DNA from: an uncultured bacterium
GTDB lineage: Bacteria > Actinomycetota > Thermoleophilia > BMS3ABIN01
Assembly: GCA_913009925.1 (NCBI GenBank)
Contig: CAJVWY010000044.1
Coordinates: forward strand, 1-9,025
Length of the DNA stretch: 9,025 nt
Direction of reading: 5' to 3'
Below are positions 1 to 7,507 of this stretch, piece by piece. The notes beneath the pieces were generated by a model. That model had not been told where the DNA came from. It ran no database searches and worked only from the letters and a program-made list of their open reading frames with translations. Made by a program: the position numbers and the translations under genes. Each line of letters starts with the position of its first letter. Position 1 is the stretch's first letter.

Positions 1-1791
1 GAGTTGGCTGAGGACATGCCCCGGGGATTCGAGGAGCTTGTCGGGGTGATGCAGAAGCTGGAACGGCATTACCGCGAGATGGAAGATATCGAGTTCACCA
101 TCGAGAAGGGGAAGCTGTATATGCTTCAGACCCGCGACGGCAAACGTACCGCCGCGGCGGCGGTGAAGATCGCCGTGGACATGGTGGAGGAGGGACTCAT
201 CACCAGGGAAGAAGCCGTGGCCAAGGTGGACCCGGCCCAGCTGGACCAGCTGATGCACCCTATGATCGACCCCAAGGCTGATTATGAACTGATTGCTACA
301 GGCCTCAACGCCTCTCCCGGCGCCGCCGTGGGCAAGGCGGTATTCGACGCGGATACCGCCGCGGAGCAGGGCAAGAACGGGGAGGCTGTCATCCTGGTTC
401 GCTGGGAGACAAGCCCGGATGACATCCATGGCCTCATCGAGGCTCAGGGCGTGCTCACCTCCCATGGAGGAATGACCAGCCACGCGGCGGTGGTGGCCCG
501 CGGCATGGGCAAACCGGCGGTGTGTGGAGCCGACCAGATAAACATCGACGAGAAAGCACGACAGTTCACCGTTAACGGATACGTGGTAAAGGAGGGAGAC
601 ATAATCTCGATCGACGGCACCACGGGGAAGGTGATCATGGGCGCCGTGGACCTGGTTCCACCCCAGATAAACGAGAACTTTCAGGCCATCGTGGAGTGGG
701 CCGACGGCATCAGGAAACTGGGTGTCCGCACCAACGCCGACACGCCGGAGGATTCGTCCAAGGCCCGGGAGTTCGGCGCAGAAGGTATAGGCCTCTGCCG
801 CACCGAGCACATGTTCATGGCCGAGGACCGTCTGCCTATCGTGCGAAAGATGATCATGTCAGAATCGGTCGACGACCGGGCCGAGGCCCTGGAAAAGCTG
901 CTGCCCATGCAGCGGGAAGACTTCGAAGGCATCTTCGAGGCCATGCACGGGCTGCCGGTGACCATCAGGCTGCTGGATCCACCGCTCCACGAGTTCCTGC
1001 CGGACTACGCCGAGGTGATGGTGGAGTTAGAGCGCCTGAAGTTGGGTGGCGGCAGCCGGGAGGAGATTGAAGAGAAGGAGAGCATCGCCGCCCGGGTCCG
1101 CTCCCTGCGCGAGATGAATCCCATGCTGGGAACGCGGGGTTGCCGTCTGGGCATCCAGTGGCCCGAGATATATGAGATGCAGGTCAGGGCCATCATGCAG
1201 GCGGCGGTGGCCATCCAGGCCAGGATGGGTGACGCTCCCCTGGTGGAGATCATGATCCCGCTGGTGGCCTTCGCCGAGGAGCTGCGCATCTTGCGGGAGC
1301 TGACGGTGCGGACCTGCGACGCCGTACTGGCTGATTCCGGCGCCAGGATCGCTTACCTGGTGGGTACCATGATCGAGCTGCCACGGGCGGCGCTGACCGC
1401 CGATGAGATATCGGATCACGCGGATTTCTTCAGCTTCGGTACCAACGACCTCACCCAGACGACCCTGGGATTCTCCCGGGATGACGCCGAAGGCAAGTTC
1501 CTCACCTATTATCTCGAGGAGGGCATCATCAAGCAGAATCCCTTCGAGACCATAGATGTGAACGGCGTCGGCAAGCTGGTGGAGACGGCGGTGAAGCTCA
1601 GCCGGGGCAAGAAGTCCGATATCAAGCTGGGTGTCTGCGGTGAGCACGGGGGAGAAGCGGACAGCGTCAAGTTCTGCCACAGTATCGGTCTCGACTACGT
1701 GAGCTGTTCTCCTTACCGGGTGCCGATCGCCAGTCTGGCTGCGGCCCAGGCCGTGCTGGAGGAGAAGAAGATGGCATACTCCACCGCCTGA
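1..1791 (+). CDS. ppdK: pyruvate, phosphate dikinase, C-terminal part (5' end outside window)
   Basis: Interconverts pyruvate + ATP + Pi and PEP + AMP + PPi in the cytoplasm, in PPi-linked glycolysis or gluconeogenesis. The frame is open from base 1, so the start lies upstream. The family is about 870-900 residues; 596 are visible, so roughly 295 N-terminal residues, most of the ATP-grasp domain, are missing. Numbering from the codon at position 4, the end of the nucleotide domain (FTIEKGKLYMLQTRDGKRTA) is at 31-50. The phosphohistidine domain carries GGMTSHAAVVARG with catalytic His160 (codon 481-483); Thr158, two residues before it, matches the site phosphorylated by PDRP-type regulators. 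The PEP/pyruvate TIM barrel follows, with CRTEHMF, IMIPLV, GTMIELPRAAL, FGTNDLTQ and LGVCGEHGG, where Cys545 is the general acid/base. The C-terminus looks complete. A GC-rich inverted repeat (GCCGG/CCGGC, 1793-1805) follows the stop but has no T tract, so it is not a convincing terminator. Confidence 0.97.
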   Translation, partial: ELAEDMPRGFEELVGVMQKLERHYREMEDIEFTIEKGKLYMLQTRDGKRTAAAAVKIAVDMVEEGLITREEAVAKVDPAQLDQLMHPMIDPKADYELIATGLNASPGAAVGKAVFDADTAAEQGKNGEAVILVRWETSPDDIHGLIEAQGVLTSHGGMTSHAAVVARGMGKPAVCGADQINIDEKARQFTVNGYVVKEGDIISIDGTTGKVIMGAVDLVPPQINENFQAIVEWADGIRKLGVRTNADTPEDSSKAREFGAEGIGLCRTEHMFMAEDRLPIVRKMIMSESVDDRAEALEKLLPMQREDFEGIFEAMHGLPVTIRLLDPPLHEFLPDYAEVMVELERLKLGGGSREEIEEKESIAARVRSLREMNPMLGTRGCRLGIQWPEIYEMQVRAIMQAAVAIQARMGDAPLVEIMIPLVAFAEELRILRELTVRTCDAVLADSGARIAYLVGTMIELPRAALTADEISDHADFFSFGTNDLTQTTLGFSRDDAEGKFLTYYLEEGIIKQNPFETIDVNGVGKLVETAVKLSRGKKSDIKLGVCGEHGGEADSVKFCHSIGLDYVSCSPYRVPIASLAAAQAVLEEKKMAYSTA

Positions 1792-1838
1792 CGCCGGCCT
1801 CCGGCTTCCGGTGCCGGACTTCTATCCGGGACGGTTCA

Positions 1839-1844
1839 TATAAT
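1839..1844 (+). promoter_or_regulatory. possible -10 element for dgt-dnaG-rpoD
   Basis: A perfect TATAAT lies in the 94-bp ppdK-dgt gap, 41 nt upstream of the dgt start. No good -35 hexamer is seen at 16-18 nt (the best fit is GGACTT at 1816-1821). It could be a weak or activator-dependent promoter, or chance. Confidence 0.3.
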
Positions 1845-1885
1845 GGCATGAAGGCCTTTCCGGCAGGAGATGAAGGTACCCAGAG

Positions 1886-2896
1886 ATGAGCCAGGATCCG
1901 GAGACAACTATATTACACGCTGATGACGGACTGTCCCCTTTCGCCCGGAAAGCATCGGAGAGCCTGGGCAGAGACGAGCCGGAAGAGCCATGCAGCCTGA
2001 GGACCTGCTTCCAGCGTGACCGTGACCGCATCGTCCACAGCAAGAGCTTCCGCCGGCTAAAGCACAAGACCCAGGTATTTATCGCGCCCGAGGGCGACCA
2101 TTACCGTACGCGGATTACGCATACGCTGGAGGTTTCCGGCATCTCCCGGACCATCGCCCGGGCCCTTCGCCTCAACGAGGACCTGGCCGAGGCCGTAAGC
2201 CTGGGACATGACCTGGGGCACACGCCCTTCGGTCATATCGGTGAAGAGGCTCTCTCCCAAGCCCTGATGTCGCGTACCGGGCGTCGTTTCGAACACAATC
2301 ACCAGAGCCTGAGGGTGGTCAAATATCTGGAGAAGGACGGCAAAGGTCTTAACCTCTGCCATGAGGTGAAGGACGGCATACTCAGGCATACCGGCAGCGA
2401 GGAGCCGCAGACCCTGGAGGGGCGCATCGTGCGTATCGCCGACCGCATCGCCTACATAAACCATGACATCGACGATGCTCTCCGGGCGGGCATCATCAGT
2501 CAGGCGGACCTGCCGGAGCAGGTGACGGGGCTGCTGGGACGGACCTGCCGCCAACGCATCGATTCCCTGGTCCACGACCTGGTGGACTCCAGCTGGGAGC
2601 GGGGGGAGATACGACTGAGCCCGCCGATGTCCGCCGCCGCCCAGGCTCTGAGGAGCTATCTTTTCGAAAACGTCTATACGGGACCCGGGACCAGGAGGCA
2701 GGCGGTAAAGGTCTCCGGGCTGGTGGAGAAGCTGTTTGACTACTATATGGAGAACAGCAGTCTGCTGCCCTGCTGGACAGGTAACGGTGAGAGCGATGAC
2801 GCCGCCAGGGTCACCGACTATATCGCCGGTATGACCGACCGTTTCGCCATCCGCACCTACAGGGAGCTGTTCGTTCCCCGGGAATGGGGGCTTTGA
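1886..2896 (+). CDS. dgt: deoxyguanosinetriphosphate triphosphohydrolase-like protein (HD domain dNTPase)
   Basis: Predicted cytoplasmic metal-dependent enzyme that hydrolyses dNTPs (dGTP in the founding member) to the deoxynucleoside and triphosphate, so it limits dNTP pools. At 336 aa it fits the shorter dgt-like class. The N-terminal signature SFRRLKHKTQVF (54-65) precedes the HD metal site: His79 (THTLEV), His108-Asp109 (GHDLGHTPFGH) and Asp186 (ADRIAYINHD). All expected metal ligands are present, so it should be active; the preferred dNTP cannot be read from sequence. The ATG at 1886 has only a weak AAGG (1873-1876) upstream. The stronger AGGAG at 1865-1869 is 16 nt away and in front of a different frame. 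The start is supported by conservation of the N-terminal region. It is followed 4 nt later by dnaG and is probably co-transcribed with it. Confidence 0.93.
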   Translation: MSQDPETTILHADDGLSPFARKASESLGRDEPEEPCSLRTCFQRDRDRIVHSKSFRRLKHKTQVFIAPEGDHYRTRITHTLEVSGISRTIARALRLNEDLAEAVSLGHDLGHTPFGHIGEEALSQALMSRTGRRFEHNHQSLRVVKYLEKDGKGLNLCHEVKDGILRHTGSEEPQTLEGRIVRIADRIAYINHDIDDALRAGIISQADLPEQVTGLLGRTCRQRIDSLVHDLVDSSWERGEIRLSPPMSAAAQALRSYLFENVYTGPGTRRQAVKVSGLVEKLFDYYMENSSLLPCWTGNGESDDAARVTDYIAGMTDRFAIRTYRELFVPREWGL

Positions 2897-2900
2897 GCCG

Positions 2901-4688
2901 GTGGCGCTGATCAGGCAGGAAAGCATAGATGCGGTACTGGAGGCGTGCGACATGACAGAGATCGTCGCCCCTTACACGACCATCAGGAAGAGCGGCAGCA
3001 CCTACAAGGGCAAATGCCCCTTCCATAGTGAAAAGACCCCTTCCTTTACCATAGATCCGGTGCGTAAGCTGTATCACTGCTTCGGGTGCGGTGAAGGCGG
3101 CAACGTCTTCCGGTTCCTCGAGGCCAAGGAGGGGCTGAACTTCGCCGAGGCGGTAAAGTGGCTTGCCGACAAATACGGGGTCAGGCTGGAATTCGAACAG
3201 AGCAGTCCCCAGCAGGAGGAGCGGCGGCTTTTGCGGGAGAGGGCCTTCTCCCTGCTGGACCAGGCGTCGTCGTTTTATAGCCGGATGCTGTGGGAGTCAC
3301 CAAGGGCTGCCGCCGCCAGGGAATATCTGCAGCAGCGGGGGTTCAGTGAGGAGGTCATCCGCGAGTTCCGCCTGGGCTTCTCGCCGGCGGGGGGCAAGGA
3401 GCTGCTGGAGAAGGCGAATGCCAAGGGTTACCGGCAGGAGGAGCTGGTCCGGGCAGGGCTTGCCGGTGAACGCGACGGACGTGCCTACGACCGTTTCAGA
3501 GGCAGGCTGATGTTTCCGTTCACCGATCATCGCGGACGGGTTCTCGGCTTCGGCGCCCGCGTGCTGGACGACAGTAAACCCAAGTACCTCAACTCCCCGG
3601 ATTCGGACATATACCACAAGAGCGACCTGGTGTTCGGGCTGGGTAACGCCCGGCAGGCCAGCATCAATGAGGACCGGATATACATAGTTGAGGGTTATAC
3701 CGATGTTCTGGCGCTTTGCCAGTCGGGCATCAACAACGCGGTAGCCTCCATGGGGACAGCCCTCACCGAGTCTCAGCTGAAGGAGGTCTCCCGCTATACG
3801 GGAAACGTGTATCTTGCCTTCGACGCCGACGCTGCCGGGCAGAAGGCCATGATGCGGGCCCTGGAGTTGTCACGCCAGCTGACGATAGAGGTGAAACTGG
3901 TGCGAATGCCGGCGGGGACCGACCCGGCGGAACTGGTCGTTTCCAGGGGCGGCAGGGAACGGTTCCTGGAACTTGCGGATAACGCGCTGGCGTTGCTAGA
4001 ATACCAGGTTCAAGCCGCCTTGGCGGCGGCGGACCTGGAAAGCGCTGAGGGCAGGGTCAAGGCTTTCGGGACGCTAAAGCCCATTCTGGCTAATGCCGTT
4101 AATGCTGTTGAACGCGATGAACAGTCGCGCCTTATCGCGGACAGACTCCGCCTTAGCCCTGAAAATGTGGCATACTTATTAGAGTCGGGTGCGCGGGTGG
4201 GTAAAGCGCCGGACGCGGGCGGAACGGATCGGCGGGTTTTATCGCATGATGAGATTTCCGAGAGAAGCTTCTTGAGTGTATGTCTTGCTCAAACCGGGGA
4301 GGCTGGAAGGTATTTACAGGACATGACCGAATCCTATTTTACGACTGCAGCCAACCGGTCAGCTTTCAACTGGGTCAGGGAGAGGATCGGGGGTATCCAG
4401 TCCGGGTCGGGACCTGACATGGCTTCGCTACCGCCGGATGACCCGGCGCAGGCGGTCATGCCGGAATTGATCATCCGGTCCGAGACGGAACCGTACGCAC
4501 CCCAGGCCCTTCCCGAACTCTTCCTGCGGCTTTCCGCCGCCGAACTGCTCAGGCGTATCGATTCCCTCAAATCAAGGCTCAACGACGGCGAAGATGAAAA
4601 AGGCAGGTTCCAGGAACTGGCAAGGCTGGAAGAGAAGCGGCGCCGGATACTGGAACATATACAGTCGGGCGATTTCAGCATCACATGA
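2901..4688 (+). CDS. dnaG: DNA primase DnaG
   Basis: Synthesises RNA primers for lagging-strand and origin replication, working with the replicative helicase. The 595-aa length is typical. Zinc-binding domain: Cys39-x2-His42 ... Cys60-x2-Cys63 (CPFH, CFGC), the CHC2 pattern. The central catalytic core has EFRLGFSPA and a Toprim fold with Glu264 (IVEGYTDV) and Asp308-x-Asp310 (FDADAAG), almost the same numbering as E. coli E265, D309 and D311. The C-terminal part, after about residue 440, is divergent as expected for the helicase-interaction domain. The start is GTG, 4 nt after the dgt stop, with a G-rich stretch at 2886-2890 as a possible ribosome site. Its final TGA overlaps the rpoD ATG. 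The stretch at about 4080-4380 looks less G+C-rich than its surroundings by eye, matching the variable linker region. Confidence 0.97.
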   Translation: MALIRQESIDAVLEACDMTEIVAPYTTIRKSGSTYKGKCPFHSEKTPSFTIDPVRKLYHCFGCGEGGNVFRFLEAKEGLNFAEAVKWLADKYGVRLEFEQSSPQQEERRLLRERAFSLLDQASSFYSRMLWESPRAAAAREYLQQRGFSEEVIREFRLGFSPAGGKELLEKANAKGYRQEELVRAGLAGERDGRAYDRFRGRLMFPFTDHRGRVLGFGARVLDDSKPKYLNSPDSDIYHKSDLVFGLGNARQASINEDRIYIVEGYTDVLALCQSGINNAVASMGTALTESQLKEVSRYTGNVYLAFDADAAGQKAMMRALELSRQLTIEVKLVRMPAGTDPAELVVSRGGRERFLELADNALALLEYQVQAALAAADLESAEGRVKAFGTLKPILANAVNAVERDEQSRLIADRLRLSPENVAYLLESGARVGKAPDAGGTDRRVLSHDEISERSFLSVCLAQTGEAGRYLQDMTESYFTTAANRSAFNWVRERIGGIQSGSGPDMASLPPDDPAQAVMPELIIRSETEPYAPQALPELFLRLSAAELLRRIDSLKSRLNDGEDEKGRFQELARLEEKRRRILEHIQSGDFSIT

Positions 4689-5782
4689 GCCATCCTGAAG
4701 AGATAACCATCGACGAGGTACGCGAGCTGATCCTGGAAGGCAGGGAGCAGGGTTACCTGTCCGCCGACCGGGTGGCGGACGTTCTCCAGGATGTGGACCT
4801 TACCACGGACCAGATCGAGGGAATTTATTCCACCTTCATTGACCTGGGTATAGAAGTGCTCGATGACGATGATGAGCTGGCGGCCGAACTGGAGAAGGAA
4901 CACAAGAAGGCGGAAGAGGATATCATCAAACGCCTAGACCTTACGGTGAAGACACCCACCAGCGATCCCGTACGCCTCTACCTGAAGGAGATAGGCAGGG
5001 TCTCCTTGCTCACCGCCGAAGAGGAAGTGACGCTGGCCAAACGTATCGAGCGCCAGGACATGGAGGCCAAACGACGGCTGATACAGGCCAACCTGCGTCT
5101 GGTGGTCAGCATCGCCAAGCGCTACGTGGGCCGGGGCATGCTGTTCCTGGATCTCATCCAGGAAGGCAACCTGGGTCTGATCCGCGCTGTTGAGAAGTTT
5201 GATTACCGCAAGGGATACAAATTCTCCACCTACGCCACCTGGTGGATCCGTCAGGCTATCACCCGGGCCATCGCCGACCAGGCCCGGACCATACGTATAC
5301 CGGTGCACATGGTCGAGACTATCAACAAACTGATACGGGTGCAGCGGCAGCTGCTACAGGACAAGGGGCGGGAGCCGACACCCTTTGAGATCGCCAATGA
5401 GATGGACACCACGCCGGAGAAGGTGCGGGAGATCCTGAAGATCTCCCAGGAGCCGGTATCCCTGGAGACACCCATCGGCGAGGAAGAGGACAGCCAGCTG
5501 GGTGACTTCATCGAGGATTGCGACGCTGTGGCCCCGGTTGACGCGGTTTCCGACATAGTACAGAAAGAGGACCTGGCCCAGGTGCTGGGAAGCCTGACCC
5601 ACCGGGAACGCAAGGTTATAGAACTCCGGTTCGGACTGAAGGGCGAGCATCCACGCACCCTGGAGGAAGTGGGACAGAAGTTCGGGGTGACCCGTGAACG
5701 CATCCGCCAGATAGAAGCCAAGACCCTGGTGAAGCTTAAGAGTTACCGTGAGTCCCAAAAGCTCAGAGAGTTCCTCGAGTAG
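4685..5782 (+). CDS. rpoD: RNA polymerase primary sigma factor RpoD (SigA, sigma-70)
   Basis: Housekeeping sigma factor directing RNA polymerase to -35/-10 promoters. At 365 aa it is a compact primary sigma without the long insertion of E. coli sigma-70. A short region 1.1 spans about 5-60, followed by an acidic linker ([11 protein letters not shown]). Region 1.2 starts at [12 protein letters not shown] (93-104). Region 2 has [30 protein letters not shown] and the -10-binding [21 protein letters not shown] block (about 183-203). Region 3 includes [12 protein letters not shown]. Region 4.2 carries the -35 helix-turn-helix [21 protein letters not shown] (about 324-344). The ATG overlaps the dnaG stop (ATGA) and no Shine-Dalgarno is visible, so translation probably depends on coupling to dnaG. 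No clear intrinsic terminator follows: there is a T7 run at 5800-5806 without a convincing hairpin. Confidence 0.98.
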   Translation: MSHPEEITIDEVRELILEGREQGYLSADRVADVLQDVDLTTDQIEGIYSTFIDLGIEVLDDDDELAAELEKEHKKAEEDIIKRLDLTVKTPTSDPVRLYLKEIGRVSLLTAEEEVTLAKRIERQDMEAKRRLIQANLRLVVSIAKRYVGRGMLFLDLIQEGNLGLIRAVEKFDYRKGYKFSTYATWWIRQAITRAIADQARTIRIPVHMVETINKLIRVQRQLLQDKGREPTPFEIANEMDTTPEKVREILKISQEPVSLETPIGEEEDSQLGDFIEDCDAVAPVDAVSDIVQKEDLAQVLGSLTHRERKVIELRFGLKGEHPRTLEEVGQKFGVTRERIRQIEAKTLVKLKSYRESQKLREFLE

Positions 5783-5844
5783 CCACGTACCATCCCTGTT
5801 TTTTTCATCCTCTGTTACCGAATCATTTCTTTTCACAGCAATTT

Positions 5845-5861
5845 CTGGTTTGAACCACCAG
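5845..5861. repeat. inverted repeat around a -35 element (possible operator)
   Basis: CTGGT-N7-ACCAG, a perfect 5-bp inverted repeat whose 7-nt spacer contains the TTGAAC -35 hexamer of the promoter in front of the two-CW gene. It could be a repressor site or a chance hairpin. Confidence 0.3.
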
Positions 5862-5877
5862 TCATCTTTGATATACT
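5850..5877 (+). promoter_or_regulatory. sigma-70-type promoter for the two-CW gene
   Basis: TTGAAC (5850-5855), 16-nt spacer, TATACT (5872-5877). It sits in an AT-rich stretch between rpoD and the small Cys-rich gene. The predicted RNA start near 5884 gives a leader of about 57 nt before the TTG start at 5941. The rest of the 158-bp gap (5783-5940) shows only a T7 run at 5800-5806. Confidence 0.55.
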
Positions 5878-5940
5878 GCTTTTCCGAATAGATCCTGCGG
5901 TGGTATCCGGTCATTTGAAACCCTCAGGGGGACGGGAACA

Positions 5941-6207
5941 TTGGGTCAACGCAAGTGTTGGGAGATAAAGCATGATTGCCTGATGCGTGACCGGCCGCGG
6001 AAGAACGCCGGGTGCCCTGGATATCGTGAAGACAAGAGTTGCTGGGAGGTGGACTGGCGCGAGGTCATCAGGTTTCTTGCAGCCAGTCAGCAGGAATACT
6101 GGTACTCCCACATGGACAAATGTTTCTCATGCGCCGTATACCAGATTCATCCGGAGGAGATGCGTGCGCGCGTCGAAGAGGTCAAGTCGTTCTATCTGGA
6201 TGACTGA
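5941..6207 (+). CDS. small two-CW Cys-rich protein
   Basis: An 88-residue soluble protein with ordered cysteines: Cys6-Trp7, Cys13, Cys25-Pro26-x-Tyr28, Cys34-Trp35, then Cys61-x2-Cys64-x2-Tyr67. This is the arrangement I know as the 'two-CW' domain, often seen fused to sensory and chemotaxis proteins and of unsettled biochemical role; metal or cofactor binding through the cysteines is inference. No membrane segment or signal peptide is visible. The start is TTG at 5941, chosen because AGGGGG (5926-5931) lies 9 nt upstream and because the only in-frame ATG (5983) would delete the first CW and Cys13. No ATG or GTG occurs in frame back to the stop at 5869. The same Cys/Trp pattern recurs in the sensor that begins at 7619. 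It is likely a separate transcription unit from rpoD, given its own promoter. Confidence 0.8.
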   Translation: MGQRKCWEIKHDCLMRDRPRKNAGCPGYREDKSCWEVDWREVIRFLAASQQEYWYSHMDKCFSCAVYQIHPEEMRARVEEVKSFYLDD

Positions 6208-6225
6208 GTCTCAGGGGCCCCTTCC

Positions 6226-6255
6226 TTGAAATGCCCTGTTTCAGTTCTCTATAAT
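6226..6255 (+). promoter_or_regulatory. near-consensus sigma-70 promoter of tRNA-Asn
   Basis: TTGAAA (6226-6231), 18-nt spacer, perfect TATAAT (6250-6255). Predicted initiation near 6262 leaves a 5' leader of about 20 nt before the tRNA. A strong constitutive promoter is typical for tRNA genes. Confidence 0.8.
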
Positions 6256-6281
6256 GCTTAAGGTCCCAACTTCACTGATGC

Positions 6282-6356
6282 TCCCCGGTAGCTCAATGGT
6301 AGAGCAATCGGCTGTTAACCGATAGGTTGCAGGTTCAAGTCCCGCCCGGGGAGCCA
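6282..6356 (+). tRNA. tRNA-Asn (anticodon GTT), CCA encoded
   Basis: A full cloverleaf can be folded. The 7-bp acceptor stem is 6282-6288 with 6346-6352, the discriminator is G6353, and CCA is encoded at 6354-6356. The D arm is GCTC/GAGC around AATGGTA. The anticodon stem is 6307-6311 with 6319-6323 and loop CTGTTAA, giving anticodon GTT (6314-6316), so it decodes AAC/AAU. The T arm has loop TTCAAGT at 6334-6340. The T stem (GCAGG with CCCGC) has an A6331-C6343 mismatch at its middle pair; all other stems are fully paired. No terminator with a T tract follows. GGGGAAACCCC at 6403-6413 can form only a 4-bp hairpin. Confidence 0.96.
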
Positions 6357-6438
6357 TTACCTTCCAATTCTCCAGGACCCCTGTCAACGCAACTGGCTTT
6401 CAGGGGAAACCCCGATGCCGGACAGAGCCTGGAGGGCT

Positions 6439-6444
6439 TACAAT
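6439..6444 (+). promoter_or_regulatory. possible -10 element very close to the zinc-ribbon gene start
   Basis: TACAAT ends 9 nt before the ATG at 6454, which would put the RNA 5' end at or within a few bases of the start codon (a leaderless mRNA). The candidate -35 region (TGCCGG, 6416-6421) is poor. Confidence 0.3.
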
Positions 6445-6453
6445 TAATTAACC

Positions 6454-6765
6454 ATGGAAGAGATGAAGTGCCCATATTGTGGACAGGAAAAGGAAGGCGG
6501 GGGCGTCTGTGAGTTTACCCGGTGCCGCTTCTGCGAATTCAGGTCGGCGCTGGTGGATTCAGCCAAAAGCGGGCGGCTACTGATAGTTGACCGCAGGATG
6601 CCGTTCCTGCGGAAGCGCTGCCATGACCTGTCAGTACAAATGACCGATGTGACCGTCATCGTGGACCGGCGCGTGGCCCAGGACGTGCGCGATCAGCCGG
6701 AACGGCGGTTTAATTATTTCGAGGATGACGAGGGGCTTATACATGCGCCGTGCTTCAGGGGGTAA
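6454..6765 (+). CDS. hypothetical zinc-ribbon-like protein with repeated IVDRR motif
   Basis: A 103-residue protein I do not recognise. Its N-terminus is Cys-rich: Cys6-x2-Cys9 (CPYC), Cys19, Cys24-x2-Cys27 (CRFC), which suggests a zinc ribbon; further Cys56, His58, His97 and Cys100 could also bind metal. After the ribbon the motif IVDRR occurs twice, at 44-48 and 69-73, each after a hydrophobic strand-like stretch, so the middle may be an internal duplication or a small beta domain. The C-terminal part is acidic (YFEDDEGLIH). No membrane segment or signal is seen. The ATG at 6454 follows an in-frame stop at 6445; the nearest Shine-Dalgarno-like GGAGGG (6431-6436) is 17 nt away, too far for normal use. 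The gene converges on the flavoprotein gene with a 19-bp gap and no visible terminator. Confidence 0.7.
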   Translation: MEEMKCPYCGQEKEGGGVCEFTRCRFCEFRSALVDSAKSGRLLIVDRRMPFLRKRCHDLSVQMTDVTVIVDRRVAQDVRDQPERRFNYFEDDEGLIHAPCFRG

Positions 6766-6784
6766 CAGGTCGGCGCCGAAGATA

Positions 6785-7372
6785 TCAATCCCGCGTAGCC
6801 AGCATCGTTCCCAGCCTGGCCGCTGATTGGGGTATCCCTTCCCTCTGCCTGATCTCGCCCTTCTCATCCACACCCCGTACCAGCAGATAGCTGTCCCTGA
6901 GGGGTTTGACAGCGATGGCATCGAAGAAATATTTAAGGGTAAGGATGGTGCCGTCGAACAGCTGCTTCCCCCTGGTGGCGCCCACACCGATGAAGGAACC
7001 GTACCTTGCGGATGTGCCTTGCGCCGGGAAGTCCTCTTTAAGCAGGTACTTCAACGCCCAGTAGCGCTGGGTGCGGTCGATCATCGCCTTTGCCTGTGAC
7101 GGCAGGCCCATGAAGAATATGGGTGACGCCAGAAGTATCCTGTCGGCGCGCTCCAGAGCGTCATATACTATGTCCATATCGTCCTCGATGCTGCATTGGC
7201 CGGTGACGTAACACTCTTCACACTCGCTGCAACCGGCGAAATCCAGGCCGGCGAGTTTCAGCTTCCCGGTGGCGGCGCCGGCTTCGCCGGCGCCGCGAAG
7301 CGCTTCGTCCAGCAATATCTCTGTGTTTCCCTGCTCCCGGGGGCTGCCAAGGATACCCAAAACCATGACCAT
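6785..7372 (-). CDS. iron-sulfur flavoprotein (Isf-like, NADPH-dependent FMN reductase fold)
   Basis: A 195-residue soluble flavodoxin-like electron-transfer protein. The FMN phosphate-binding loop GSPREQGNTEILL begins at residue 9. The compact motif Cys48-x2-Cys51-x2-Cys54-x5-Cys60 is exactly the CX2CX2CX5C 4Fe-4S pattern of archaeal/bacterial Isf proteins and is followed by the usual acidic IEDDMDIVYDAL. Then come the conserved ASPIFFMGLPSQAKAMIDRTQRYW segment and a YGSFIGVGATRG strand-loop. Family knowledge implicates such proteins in ferredoxin-linked electron transfer and O2/peroxide detoxification; the physiological partner is unknown. The frame is open upstream to 7465, but ATG 7372 is preferred because AGGAGAG (complement of 7381-7387) lies 8 nt upstream and the family begins just before the beta strand MVLGILGSPR. 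It is divergent from the sensor gene at 7619. Confidence 0.9.
   Translation of the reverse strand: MVMVLGILGSPREQGNTEILLDEALRGAGEAGAATGKLKLAGLDFAGCSECEECYVTGQCSIEDDMDIVYDALERADRILLASPIFFMGLPSQAKAMIDRTQRYWALKYLLKEDFPAQGTSARYGSFIGVGATRGKQLFDGTILTLKYFFDAIAVKPLRDSYLLVRGVDEKGEIRQREGIPQSAARLGTMLATRD
7272..7296. repeat. perfect 11-bp GC-rich inverted repeat inside the flavoprotein gene
   Basis: 7272-7282 pairs perfectly with 7286-7296 around a 3-nt loop (TTC on +). It lies in the part encoding the Gly/Ala-rich surface segment RGAGEAGAATGK just before the Fe-S motif. There is no T tract, so it is not an ordinary terminator. It could form a stable hairpin in the mRNA about 75-100 nt from the start codon. 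Confidence 0.6.
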
Positions 7373-7380
7373 CAGTCCGT

Positions 7381-7387
7381 CTCTCCT
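7381..7387 (-). promoter_or_regulatory. ribosome binding site fixing the flavoprotein start
   Basis: Reads AGGAGAG on the minus strand, 8 nt before ATG 7372. It rules against the longer open frame to 7465. Confidence 0.8.
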
Positions 7388-7507
7388 AACTTTATCGCAA
7401 GTCGCTGTGGCAGCCACCAGGTGTGGACGGGGCCGCTCATCAGGCAGGATAACCGATGGGAACAACTACCACAAGGCTCCATTACAGGGCAAATGACGCT
7501 CACTGAT

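Noticed and set aside
1027..1680. 217-codon minus-strand frame opposite ppdK
   Set aside because: Antisense shadow of conserved PEP-barrel coding sequence; its protein has no family features.
2057..2953. 298-codon open frame on the minus strand opposite dgt
   Set aside because: Antisense of a well-supported HD-domain gene in G+C-rich DNA; no recognisable motifs and it also runs into dnaG.
5354..5914. 186-codon minus-strand frame whose first 40 residues lie in the rpoD downstream gap
   Set aside because: The non-overlapping start looks somewhat protein-like, but most of the frame is antisense to sigma regions 3-4 and it crosses the putative two-CW promoter; nothing supports translation.
6212..6221. 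AGGGGCCCCT palindrome after the two-CW gene as a terminator
   Set aside because: No loop and no T tract; it sits directly upstream of the tRNA promoter and may be chance.
6282..6356. tRNA-Asn as an integration site of a mobile element
   Set aside because: No integrase and no direct repeat of the tRNA 3' end found in the window.
6403..6413. GGGGAAACCCC as a tRNA terminator
   Set aside because: Only a 4-bp stem with no following T run.
7373..7465. 31-residue N-terminal extension of the flavoprotein
   Set aside because: A strong Shine-Dalgarno and the family N-terminus both point to ATG 7372.
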